64,000 bases of DNA. It comes from CAVYBY01 sp963766935 (lineage in GTDB: Bacteria; Actinomycetota; UBA4738; HRBIN12). The stretch covers positions 248,001-312,000 of the forward strand of contig CAVYBY010000008.1 of NCBI GenBank assembly GCA_963766935.1, read 5' to 3'. Below are positions 17,708 through 27,180 of this stretch, piece by piece. Below the pieces are notes generated by a model, which saw only the letters and a list, made by a program, of their open reading frames with translations, searched no databases and was not told the DNA's origin. A program made the position numbers and the translations under genes. Every line of letters begins with the position of its first letter. Positions within the stretch are counted from its first letter, which is position 1.

Positions 17708-17762
17708 GTTCCCCGTCCCGGCCGCTCTTCCCTATCCGCCCACAACGCCAAGGAGACCCCCG

Positions 17763-19055
17763 ATGACCGACCCGAGGATCGACGAACGGATCCGCGCACA
17801 GGCGCAGGTGCTCGAGACCGAGTGGAACGCGGACGCGCGCTGGCGCGGGGTCGAGCGGGCGTACTCGGCCGAGCAGGTGCTGAAGCTCCGCGGCTCGTTC
17901 GGTGTCGAGCACACGCTCGCGCGCCGGGGCGCAGAGCGCCTGTGGGACATGATCAACGGGAGCGACTACGTCCACGCGCTCGGCGCGCTCACCGGCGGGC
18001 AAGCCGTCGAGATGGTGAAGGCGGGACTCCAGGCCATCTACCTCTCCGGCTGGCAGGTGGCCGCCGACGCGAATCTTTCCGGCCAGACGTACCCGGACCA
18101 GTCGCTGTATCCGGTGAATTCGGTCCCGGCCGTCGTCCGGCGGTTGAACAACGCCATGCGGCGCGCCGATCAGATCGCCTGGTCCGAAGGGACGGCCGCC
18201 GACCTGGTCGCGCCCATCCTCGCCGACGCGGAAGCCGGCTTCGGAGGCCCGCTCAGCGCGTTCGAGCTCATGCTGGCGATGATCGAGGCCGGCGCGGCCG
18301 GCGTGCACTTCGAAGATCAGCTGGCCTCCGAGAAGAAGTGCGGACATCTGGGCGGGAAGGTGCTCGTGCCCACCAGCGCATTCATCCGGACCCTGACCGC
18401 GGCCCGGCTCGCGGCCGACGTGCTGGGTGTGCCGACGCTGCTCGTCGCGCGGACCGACGCGCTCAACGCCACGCTGCTGACGACGGACGTCGACCCGATC
18501 GACCTGCCGTTCGTCAACGGCGAGCGGACCTCCGAGGGGTACTTCCGCGTGCGAAGCGGGATGGACGCGGCGGTTGCGCGGGCCTTGGCATACGCGCCGT
18601 ACGCCGACATGTTGTGGTGTGAAACGGCAACGCCGGATCTCGACGAGGCCCGCACGTTCGCCGAAGCGGTACACGCGCGGTTCCCCGGGAAGATCCTCGC
18701 GTACAACTGCTCGCCGTCGTTCAACTGGCAGTCGCACCTCGACGACGCGGCCATCGCGCGGTTCCAGAAAGAGCTCGCGGCCATGGGTTACCGGTTCCAG
18801 TTCATCACGCTCGCCGGCTTCCACGCGCTCAACGCGAGCATGTTCGAGCTGGCGAAGGGGTACGCGCACCAGGGCATGACCGCGTACGTGCGTCTGCAGC
18901 AGCGCGAGTTCGAGCTCGAGGAGGAGGGCTACACGGCCACCCGGCACCAGGCGGAGGTCGGCACCGGATACTTCGATCTCGTTTCGGAGATCGTGAGCGG
19001 TGGGGCGGGGTCGACCCTGGCGCTCAAGGGCTCGACGGAGCAGGCGCAGTTCTGA
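17763..19055 (+). CDS. aceA: isocitrate lyase
   Basis: A 430-residue enzyme of the glyoxylate shunt, splitting isocitrate to glyoxylate and succinate. The catalytic cysteine is Cys193 in the KKCGH motif; VAADANLSGQTYPDQSLYP, EDQLASEKKCGH, LLVARTDALNATLL and LAYNCSPSFNW are all present. Its length fits the short (about 430-residue) class. No malate synthase is encoded nearby. The start is ATG at 17763 with AAGGAGA upstream. Its last 32 bases overlap the tail of the oppositely oriented stress-protein gene. Confidence 0.95.
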   Translation: MTDPRIDERIRAQAQVLETEWNADARWRGVERAYSAEQVLKLRGSFGVEHTLARRGAERLWDMINGSDYVHALGALTGGQAVEMVKAGLQAIYLSGWQVAADANLSGQTYPDQSLYPVNSVPAVVRRLNNAMRRADQIAWSEGTAADLVAPILADAEAGFGGPLSAFELMLAMIEAGAAGVHFEDQLASEKKCGHLGGKVLVPTSAFIRTLTAARLAADVLGVPTLLVARTDALNATLLTTDVDPIDLPFVNGERTSEGYFRVRSGMDAAVARALAYAPYADMLWCETATPDLDEARTFAEAVHARFPGKILAYNCSPSFNWQSHLDDAAIARFQKELAAMGYRFQFITLAGFHALNASMFELAKGYAHQGMTAYVRLQQREFELEEEGYTATRHQAEVGTGYFDLVSEIVSGGAGSTLALKGSTEQAQF

Positions 19056-19485
19056 GCGCCTCGCCGCCCCGGCGGTCGAATCCGACGACGAGCACCGGCA
19101 CGACGCTGCGGGCAAGCAGTCGATCGAGCACCCGCCGCCGGGCGCGCCCGCGAAGCCCGTGGGGTCGCCGGACGCCGACGACGATCAGATCGGTGTGGAG
19201 CGCTTGCGCGCGCTCCAAGATCACCTCGGCCGGGTCGCCGCGAACGACCATGGTGCGCACGCGCACGTGGATGCGCGCCAGCGGTTCGGCCACTCGGCGC
19301 AGGTAGGCCTCGTCCGCGTCCTCGAGCTCCACCGGCGTTCGCGACGACGGCACGATCGGCAGCGGCTCTGAAGCGCGGATCAGCACCAGCTCCGAGCCGA
19401 GCCGGCTGGCGAGGGAACCGGCCACGGGGAGCGCCGACTCCGAGGCCGACGATCCGTCCAACGGGACGAGGATCCGCTCGTACAC
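19024..19485 (-). CDS. universal stress protein (UspA family)
   Basis: A 153-residue single UspA domain: YERILVPLDGSSASESALPV at the N-terminus and a C-terminal VVGVRRPHGL/RGRARRRVLDRLLARSVVPVLVV part resembling the ATP-binding GxxGR...S(T) loop in altered form. Usp proteins bind ATP and help cells survive starvation and stress. The GTG start directly follows the permease stop codon with no gap, so it is the second gene of that transcript. Confidence 0.85.
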   Translation of the reverse strand: MYERILVPLDGSSASESALPVAGSLASRLGSELVLIRASEPLPIVPSSRTPVELEDADEAYLRRVAEPLARIHVRVRTMVVRGDPAEVILERAQALHTDLIVVGVRRPHGLRGRARRRVLDRLLARSVVPVLVVGFDRRGGEALRTAPAPSSP

Positions 19486-20781
19486 CTATGCGTGCTGGAG
19501 CAGCAGGCCGACGTGCATGACGGCGACCACCATCACCGTGGCCGGCAGGGCGAGGCGCATGTACGCGCCCCATCCGACGCGCTCCCCGGTCGCGCGCTCG
19601 AGCGTCGCAAGCGCGACCACGTTGGCCGACGCGCCGATCGGCGTCGCGTTGCCGCCGATGTCGGTGCCGATCGCGGTCGCCCACACGAGCGGACCGAGCG
19701 GGAGTCCGGCGGCCGCCAGGTGTCCGACGACCGGCGCCATCATCGCGGCGAACGGCACGTTGTCGACGAGGGCAGAGCCGATCGCGCCCACCCATAGGAG
19801 CACGGCGATCGCGACCGCCGTCCCGCCGCCGAGCCCGAGGATCTGATCGCCGAGGGCGGCGAGGGCGCCGGTGGATTCGACCCCGCCGACCAGCAGGAAG
19901 AGAGCGCCCAAGAAGATCAGCGTCATCCAGTCCACTGCCTCCAGGAGCGACGGCGTCCGGTGGCCGGGACCGCCGGCCACGAGAACCACCGATGCCGCGC
20001 CCACGCCGACCGCGCCCACGGGGATGTCGGTGATCCGGTGCGTGATGAGCAACGCGACGACCCCGAGGAGTGCGCACCAGCCGAGGACGAACATGCCCCG
20101 GTCCCCGACCGCCGACCGCGGATCGAGCATCGCGACCGCACGGGCGTGGCCGGCTGGGTCGCCTCGCTGCTCCTGCCGCGCCGAGCGGATCGTGGCGCGA
20201 GAGAAGAACGCCATGACGGCGACGTCGAGCACCACCCCCACCACCGCGAGCGGGCCGGTTCCGAGCGCGAAGTCCGAGAAGGACAGGCCGAACCGGGTGC
20301 CCAGGATCACGTTCGGCGGGTCGCCGACCATCGTCGCGGCGCCGCCGATGTTGGCCGCCGTGATCTCGGCGATGAGGAGCGGAAGGACGGGGAGGCGCGC
20401 GAGACGGCAGATCTCGACCGTCAGGACGCCCAGGAACAGCATCACGGTGATGGAGTCGACGAACGCCGCGAGCACCGCCGCGAGCACGGGCAGCGCGATG
20501 AACAGGCGGAGCGGATCGAGCCGGGCCACGCGCGCGGCGTGCAGGCCCAGCCATCGGAAGAGGCCCGAACGCTCCATCGTTCCGATGACGACCATCATCC
20601 CGAAGATGAACAGGAGCGTGTTCCAGTCGACGACCGACGCGAGGTCGTGGCCGCGGAGCACGACCGCGACCATGACCAGCGCCCCGACCATCGCGGCGAT
20701 CGTGCGATGGACGCGTCCCGACGCGATGGCGCCGTAGGAAAGGGCGAAGACCGCGAGGGCGACGGACTGCGAGCCGGTCAC
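19486..20781 (-). CDS. ArsB/NhaD-type ion transporter of the IT superfamily
   Basis: A 431-residue polytopic protein with about eleven membrane segments in two related halves, marked by IGGAATMVGDPPNVILGTRF in the first and IGGNATPIGASANVVALATL in the second. These are the signatures of the ArsB, NhaD and plant P/silicon-transporter group, which move arsenite, sodium or organic anions. The substrate cannot be read from sequence. Its promoter carries four GlnR-type pentamers, which suggests nitrogen control. The start is GTG at 20781, 7 bases after the -10. Confidence 0.8.
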   Translation of the reverse strand: MTGSQSVALAVFALSYGAIASGRVHRTIAAMVGALVMVAVVLRGHDLASVVDWNTLLFIFGMMVVIGTMERSGLFRWLGLHAARVARLDPLRLFIALPVLAAVLAAFVDSITVMLFLGVLTVEICRLARLPVLPLLIAEITAANIGGAATMVGDPPNVILGTRFGLSFSDFALGTGPLAVVGVVLDVAVMAFFSRATIRSARQEQRGDPAGHARAVAMLDPRSAVGDRGMFVLGWCALLGVVALLITHRITDIPVGAVGVGAASVVLVAGGPGHRTPSLLEAVDWMTLIFLGALFLLVGGVESTGALAALGDQILGLGGGTAVAIAVLLWVGAIGSALVDNVPFAAMMAPVVGHLAAAGLPLGPLVWATAIGTDIGGNATPIGASANVVALATLERATGERVGWGAYMRLALPATVMVVAVMHVGLLLQHA

Positions 20782-20788
20782 ATACCCG

Positions 20789-20842
20789 ACCGTATGCGCC
20801 GACCGTTACGTCCCCGTGTCACGTCCGTTACGGGTGCGTAAC
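20789..20842 (-). promoter_or_regulatory. GlnR-type box and -10 of the permease-usp transcript
   Basis: Reading on the minus strand: GTTAC (20842-20838), GTAAC (20831-20827), GACAC (20820-20816) and GTAAC (20809-20805), each exactly 11 bases after the last, then TACGGT (20794-20789). The last pentamer begins 15 bases before the -10. The box lies inside the last codons of gltB. Confidence 0.65.
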
Positions 20843-23800
20843 GCCGCGGCCGAGGCGCGAGCGCGCCGGCGCGTCCCCTCCGCCCGTGCGGCGGCCACCA
20901 CGACATCGGGCCGCGGGCGAACGACTCTGACCAGGCCCTGCACCGCAATGGGATCGGCCAGGAGGGCCGAGGCCAGCGTGGAGCCGGTCATCTCCAGATG
21001 CCGGCGGATCAGCCCCCACATCCGGTTGAGATCGGCCCGGCGGGCGGGACTCGCCGCCACGAGCTCGGGGTTGAGCCGCCGCTCGAGCGACCCGTCGGTG
21101 TCGAAGACGATCAGCGTGCCACCGGTCATCCCGGCCGCGACGTTGGGGCCGACGGGGGCGAGCGAGACGACCGTGCCCTCGGTCATGTACTCGCAACCGT
21201 GTTGGCCGAACCCCTCGACCACGGCGACGGCGCCGGAGTTGCGGACGGCGAACCGCTCGCCGGCCCTGCCGGCGACGAAGAGCTCGCCACCGGTCGCCCC
21301 ATACAGGACGGCGTTGCCGGCGAGCACCGGATCTCCGGCGTCGTCCTCCGGCGGCCGAATCGCGATCGTGCCGCCCGACATCCCCTTGCCGACGCCGTCG
21401 TTCGCGCACCCCTTGAGCAGGAAGGTCACCCCCTGCGCCAGGAACGCGCCGAAGGACTGACCGGCCGCCCCCTCGAAGGTCACGGTGGCCGACCCCGGCG
21501 TGGGGCCGGAGCCGTACGCGGCGCCGACGGCCCCTCCCAGGCGAGCGCCGACCGACCGGTCGGCATTCGAGATCCGGAACGCGCGCCGGAGCGAGCGTCC
21601 GCGGCGGAGCGACGGCCAGACGCTGAGGAACACCTCGTCGCCGAGCGCCGACCGGCCCGGTTCCGGCTGCGGCTGGGCGAAGCAGCGGGCGCCGTCCGTG
21701 GGCGCAGTCAGGAACCCGACGTCGAGCGCGCTCCCGTCGAGCCGATCGGGCCCAACGCGCAGCAGATCGGCGCGCCCGACGATCTCCTGGATGGACGCTG
21801 CCCCGAGACCGGCCAGCAGCGACCGGACCTCTTCGGCAACCGCGGTGAAGAAGGTCGCCACCATCTCCGGTGTGCCGGCGAACGCCCGCCGGAGCTCGGG
21901 CCGCTGGGTCGCGATCCCGACCGGGCATGTGTCGAGGTGGCAGGTCCGGACCATCAGACAGCCCTCGGCCACGAGCGCGGCCGTGCCGAACGAGAACTCG
22001 TCGGCGCCGAGCAGCGCCGCGACGACCACATCGCGGCCGGTCTTGAGCCCGCCGTCGACGCGGATCCGGACGCGATCCCGAAGGCCGGCCTCCGACAGCG
22101 CGCGCTGCGCGTCGACGAGACCGAGCTCCCAGGGCAGCCCCGCGTGCTTGATCGACGACAGCGCCGAGGCGCCCGTGCCACCGTCCGCGCCGGCGACGTG
22201 AACGACGTCCGCCAGAGCCTTCGCGACCCCGACGGCGATCGTGCCCACGCCCTCCTCGGCGACGAGCTTGACGGAGACGTCGGCGTCGGGGTTCACCTGC
22301 CGGAGATCGAAGATCAGCTGGGCGAGATCCTCGATCGAGTAGACGTCGTGATGCGGCGCCGGGCTGATCAGCGCCACGCCCGGGCGCGTGTGCCGGAGGC
22401 GGGCGATCTCGTCCGTGACCTTGAACCCGGGCAGCTGGCCTCCCTCCCCCGGCTTCGAGCCCTGGGCGATCTTGATCTGGAGCTCCTCGGCGAACGAGCA
22501 GTACTCGGGGGTCACGCCGAAGCGGGCCGATGCGATCTGCTTGATAGCAGCGTTCGCCGGCGTCCGGAATCGCTCCGGGTCCTCGCCGCCCTCACCGGTG
22601 TTCGAGCGGGCCCCGGCCAGGCGCATCCCCAGCGCCAGCGCGAGGTGAGCCTCCGCCGAGATGGCGCCGTGCGAGATGGCGCCGGACGAGAACCGGCGAA
22701 GGATCGCCTGCGCCTCCTCGACGCGGCCGAGCGGAAGGGGGCGGCGCGCCGTCACCAGCTCGAGGGCGTCGCGAAGCTCCGAGGGCGGGCGCGTCTCGAC
22801 GAGGTCGGCGAAGCGCCGGTACGCCGAGCGGGATGCGGCCGCCGACTCCGCCCGCCCGCCGCTCCGCCGCGACTCCGTTCGCGCGGTTCTGTCACCGGCG
22901 GTCGTCGACCGGAGCCGCTCGAGGAACGGATCGACCGTCCGGTGGACCCCGCGGACGACGTCCGGGTTCGTCTCGTGATACTGGCCGCCCCGACGATGCT
23001 TCACCTCGCCGGGGTGCGCGAGTGCCGGGTCGGGGCCGTAGGCCGCGCGGTGCCTCCGGCACGCGGCCTCACCCAGCTCGTCGAACCCCAGCCCGCCGGC
23101 GGGTGAGGTGAGCCCGACGAAGCATCGGTGCACGACCTCCGAGGCGAGGCCGACGATGTCGAGCGCCTCGGCGCCCCGGTAGGAGTCGAGGCACGAGATC
23201 CCGAGCCTGGCCATCGCCTTGCGGACGCCCTCCTCGATCGCGTCGCGATAGGCGGACGCCTCGCTCGCGCCGCCGGCCTCCCCGCCCGCGGCGAATCCCG
23301 CCGCCGTGACGAGGGCGAGCCGCGGGTGGATGGCCTCGGCCCCCACCGCGAGCAAGCACACCGCGTCGTGCGACTCGCGCACATCATCGGCCTCGGCCAC
23401 GATCGAGGTGCGCGTCCGAAGGCCCGCGCGGACGAGCGCGGCGTTCACCGCCCCGACGGCGAGGACGGAGGGAACCGGGACACGGTCTTCATTCACGGCC
23501 GCATCCGAGACGACCAGCACCGGATGTCCGGGCGCCGCCGTCACGGCATCTGCGGCCAGCCGCAGGATCGCCGGGGCGAGACCGGCGGCGCCCTCGGCCG
23601 CCGGCCACGTCGCATCCAGCCGGATTCCGTCCGGGCACCGCCACAGAAAGAAGGAGTCGGTCTCGAGCAACGCCGCAGCCTCCGGCCGGTCCTGAAGCAG
23701 CGGCGCGCGCGAGCCGAGCAGCACGCCGATCGACATCACCGAGCGTTCGCGGATGTGGTCGAGCGCGGGGTTCGTCACCTGCGCGAAGCGCTGCCGCAGG

Positions 23801-25337
23801 AACGACGTGACGGGGCGGTCGTGTTCGGAAAGAGGCGGGATCGGCGTGTCGTCGCCCATCGAGAACGTGGGCTCCTTGCCGGTCGACGCGGCGGGGCGGA
23901 ACAAAAGGTCGAGATCCTCCCGGGTGTAGCCGTGCGCGACCCGCAGGCGGTGCGCGTCCTCGACGTGTGGCGCCGCCGGCAGCACGTCCACCGCGCGGAC
24001 CCGGTGTGTGGCGACCCAAGCTGGGAACGGAAGGAGCCGGGCTCGTTCGAGGATCGGCTCGGTGTCGACGGTCCCTCGCTCGGGGTCCACGATGAGCATG
24101 TCACCCGGCCCGAGCTTGCCGCGGCGGACCCGCCCGCGATCGCGCGCGTCGATCACTCCGGCCTCCGACGCGCAGACGACCAGGCCGTCGTCGCACACGA
24201 TCCATCGCAACGGGCGGAGTCCGTTGCGATCGAGCGCGGCGCCGACCACCCGTCCGTCGGTGAACACCAGCGCCGCCGGCCCGTCCCACGGCTCCATGAG
24301 CGAGGCATGCCACTGGTGGAACGCCCGGACCTCGTCGTCCATCTCGCTCGCGTGCTCCCATGCCGGCGGGACGAGCATCGACATGACGCGGGCGACGTCG
24401 CGGCCGCGTCCCCCGGGCCCTCCCGCGTCAGGAGCTCGGCCGCCTCGTCGAGCATGGCGGAGTCCGAACCGGCATCGTCGATCGCCGGACGAAACAGCGC
24501 CTCCTCGGCGGGCGATGCGAACCCGAGAGCCCCCTCGCGGGCGAGCATCCGATTGCGGTTCCCGGCGATCGAGTTGATCTCGCCGTTGTGACAAAGCATC
24601 CGAAACGGCTGCGCTCGCTCCCAGGTCGGCGCCGTGTTGGTGGAGTAGCGCTGGTGGAAGATCGCGAACGACGCCTCGAAGTCGGGGGCGCGCAGGTCGG
24701 GGTAGAAGGGCGCGAGCCACTCCGCGCTGAGGAGCGCCTTGTAGGTGACGATCGAGAAGCTGCACGAGGGCACGTACACGGCTCGCCCGGCCTCTCGCGC
24801 CGCGGCGTCGATGCGCCGCCGCATCCGGTGGGCCAGTCGATCCGCCTCCGCGGGATCCATGCCGTGCGGCCGCCGCAGGATCGCCTGGATGATCCGCGGG
24901 GCGGTCGCCCGCGCGTGGTCGCCGAGCGCGTCGGGGTCCACCGGCACCCGCCGCCACCCCCAGACGCCGAGCCCCTCGGCGGCAGCCGCCTGCTCCACCA
25001 TGGCGCAGACCGGCCACCGGGCGCCGCGGTCGCCGACGAAGACGACGGCGATCCCGGTCAGATCCGGGTCGCCGAGGGTGGGCCCGAGCTCGCGCGCGAG
25101 CATGCGCCGCGGGATCGGCAGGAGCATCCCCGCCCCGTCGCCGGTCGCCTCGTCGGCCGCGATCGCGCCGCGATGGCGCAGGTTCTCGAGCGCCTCCAGG
25201 GCGAGATCGACCACGCCTCGGCTCGGACCGCCTCGCGTGCTCGCGACAAAGCCGATGCCGCATGCGTCGCGTTCGGTTCGCCGGTCGGGAGCGGGGTACC
25301 GGATCCCGGCGGCGACGTGTCGATCACCATCGTGCAT
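20806..25337 (-). CDS. gltB: glutamate synthase large subunit, with one apparent frameshift
   Basis: The ferredoxin- or NADPH-type GOGAT large chain, which makes two glutamates from glutamine and 2-oxoglutarate. The N-terminal glutaminase has its nucleophile as Cys26 (DACGIGFVAS) after a short propeptide, and the HQRYSTNTAPTWERAQPFR and CHNGEINSIAGN motifs. The central and FMN-binding domains (GSKPGEGGQLPGFKV, HHDVYSIEDL), the Fe-S cysteines in RTCHLDTCPVGIATQRPEL and the C-terminal beta-helix (GCANDGVGKGMSGG) follow. The frame breaks once near 24410-24414, at a run of five C on the plus strand; one more base restores a 1510-residue protein. No gltD is adjacent. Confidence 0.9.
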
Positions 25338-25365
25338 CTCTCGCACTCCCGATCGACGAAGGAGC

Positions 25366-25419
25366 ACCGTAGGCGGCTGCGGTTACCCGGGTGTGTCTTG
25401 CACGTGAACGCTGCGTTAC
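25366..25419 (-). promoter_or_regulatory. GlnR-type box and -10 of gltB
   Basis: On the minus strand: GTAAC (25419-25415), TTCAC (25408-25404), GACAC (25397-25393) and GTAAC (25386-25382) at 11-base steps, then TACGGT (25371-25366) beginning 15 bases after the start of the last pentamer. The gltB ATG follows at 25337. Confidence 0.75.
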
Positions 25420-25435
25420 GGCGAGCCGCCACGTC

Positions 25436-25489
25436 GTAAAGCAGTCGTCACATACGGGAAACCAGCGGGAAACGCGCCCTCCCTACGAT
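25436..25489 (+). promoter_or_regulatory. GlnR-type box and -10 of amt
   Basis: GTAAA (25436), GTCAC (25447), GAAAC (25458) and GAAAC (25469) at exact 11-base steps match the actinobacterial GlnR consensus gTnAC-n6-GaAAc. TACGAT (25484-25489) begins 15 bases after the last pentamer starts. A leader with a GGGAGGAGG ribosome site leads to the GTG at 25531. Confidence 0.8.
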
Positions 25490-25530
25490 CGGCCCGGCAT
25501 CGGAAGGCAGATCTCGGGAGGAGGGGGACG

Positions 25531-27111
25531 GTGCGGAAGGGGTTCGCGGCCGGGCTCGTGCTGGTGGCAATGTTGATCGTGTGGGCGCCGGCGAGCCCGG
25601 CGCTCGCCCAGGCATGCGGCGGGAAGGCGGGTGTCGGCGATCCGTGCGGCGACACCACCGGCTCGTCCACGGACGTGCTGCCCGGCGGTGCCCCGACCAC
25701 CTCGGGACTCGACGACTCCACGCTGAAGTCGATCACGGATCAGATCGGCAAGAACAAGATCGGGATCAACTTCGTCTGGCTCCTCATGACGGGCTTCCTC
25801 GTGTTGTTCATGCAGGCGGGCTTTGCGATGGTCGAAACCGGCTTCACCCGCGCCAAGAACGCCGCGCACACGATGTCGATGAACTTCATGGTGTTCGCCG
25901 TGGGGGTGATCGGCTACTTCCTGGCCGGGTTCGCGCTCCAGTTCGGCGGCGTCGGAGGGATCGCCGCGATCGGCGGCACGCCGCCCCTCACCGGCTCGTT
26001 CTGCCTGGGCGACTGGTGCCTCTTCGGCACGAAGGGCTTCGCGCTGTCCACCGGCGCGACCTACGACGTCGGCGTGTTCGCGTTCTTCATGTTCCAGCTG
26101 GTCTTCATGGACACGGCCGCGACGATCGTGACCGGGTCGATGGCCGAACGCTGGAAGTGGAACGCGTTCGTCGTCTACGGCTTCTTCATCTCGATCGTCC
26201 TGTATCCGCTGTTCGGGATGTGGGCGTGGGGTGGAGGCTGGCTGTCGGCGCTCGGCCGCACCCTGAGCCTCGGCCACGGATACGTCGACTTCGCCGGGTC
26301 CGGGGTGGTGCACGCGGTCGGCGGACTCTGCGGGCTCGCGGGAGCGCTCGTCATCGGCCCTCGGATCGGGCGCTACAACGCCGACGGGTCCTCCAATCCG
26401 ATGCGCGGGCACAACATCCCGTTCGCGATCGCGGGGACGTTCATCCTGCTGTTCGGGTGGTTCGGCTTCAACCCGGGCTCGACCTTTGCCGCCACCGACC
26501 TGCGCATCAGCGTGGTCGCGGTCAACACCGTGATCGCCTCGGCCTTCGGAGCCTTCGCCTGCATGTTGTGGTGCATGCGACCGAGCAAGTTCGGCAAACC
26601 CGACCCCAGCATGATGGCCAACGGCATGCTCGCCGGGCTCGTGGCCATCACGGCGCCGTCGGGCTTCGTCCCGGCGTGGGCCTCCGCGGTGATCGGCACG
26701 ATTGCCGGCGTCCTCGTCGTCGAGAGCGTCCTGTTCTTCGACCGGCGGCGGATCGATGACCCGGTGGGGGCCATCAGCGTCCACGGCATCTGCGGCCTGT
26801 GGGGCGTCATCGCCGTCGGTTTGTTCGCCGACGGAACGTATGGGTCCGGATGGAACGGTGTCGACGGAACCGTGAAGGGCCTCTTCTTCGGCGACGGCGC
26901 GCAGCTCGTGGCCCAGCTCGTCGGGGTCGCGACCTTGCTCGTGTGGGCGCTTGGCGGCTCGTACGTCTTCTTCCGGTTGCAGCACAAGATCCAGGGGATC
27001 CGGGTCACGCCCGAAGAAGAGCTCGCAGGACTCGACCTGCCGCTCATGGGCGCTCCCGCCTACCCCGACTTCGAGCTGGTGAAGGAGCCGTCGAACTCGT
27101 CGGCTCCGTGA
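25531..27111 (+). CDS. amt: ammonium transporter
   Basis: A 526-residue Amt/Rh-family channel. A cleavable signal-like N-terminus (about residues 1-28, ending PALAQA) precedes about eleven membrane segments with LLMTGFLVLFMQAGFAMVET, GYVDFAGSGVVHAVGG, GWFGFNPGST and ISVHGICGLWGV, which include the conserved pore and periplasmic gate residues. It brings ammonium into the cell when nitrogen is scarce. No PII (glnK) gene is next to it. Its promoter carries a GlnR-type box shared in layout with gltB and glnA. Confidence 0.95.
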   Translation: MRKGFAAGLVLVAMLIVWAPASPALAQACGGKAGVGDPCGDTTGSSTDVLPGGAPTTSGLDDSTLKSITDQIGKNKIGINFVWLLMTGFLVLFMQAGFAMVETGFTRAKNAAHTMSMNFMVFAVGVIGYFLAGFALQFGGVGGIAAIGGTPPLTGSFCLGDWCLFGTKGFALSTGATYDVGVFAFFMFQLVFMDTAATIVTGSMAERWKWNAFVVYGFFISIVLYPLFGMWAWGGGWLSALGRTLSLGHGYVDFAGSGVVHAVGGLCGLAGALVIGPRIGRYNADGSSNPMRGHNIPFAIAGTFILLFGWFGFNPGSTFAATDLRISVVAVNTVIASAFGAFACMLWCMRPSKFGKPDPSMMANGMLAGLVAITAPSGFVPAWASAVIGTIAGVLVVESVLFFDRRRIDDPVGAISVHGICGLWGVIAVGLFADGTYGSGWNGVDGTVKGLFFGDGAQLVAQLVGVATLLVWALGGSYVFFRLQHKIQGIRVTPEEELAGLDLPLMGAPAYPDFELVKEPSNSSAP

Positions 27112-27120
27112 CCCGGACTG

Positions 27121-27174
27121 GTTACGTCCTGTTTACGCGAACGCAACGCTCGTGAAACGCGCCGGGTCTAGGGT
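27121..27174 (+). promoter_or_regulatory. GlnR-type box and leaderless -10 of glnA
   Basis: GTTAC (27121), TTTAC (27132), GCAAC (27143) and GAAAC (27154) at 11-base steps, then TAGGGT (27169-27174), 15 bases after the last pentamer starts. The ATG of glnA lies 6 bases beyond the -10. Confidence 0.8.
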
Positions 27175-27180
27175 CGCCCG

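Noticed and set aside
20998..23106. A 702-codon plus-strand open frame antisense to gltB
   Set aside because: It is a shadow of the GOGAT gene; composition is Arg/Gly/Pro-rich and no domain is visible.
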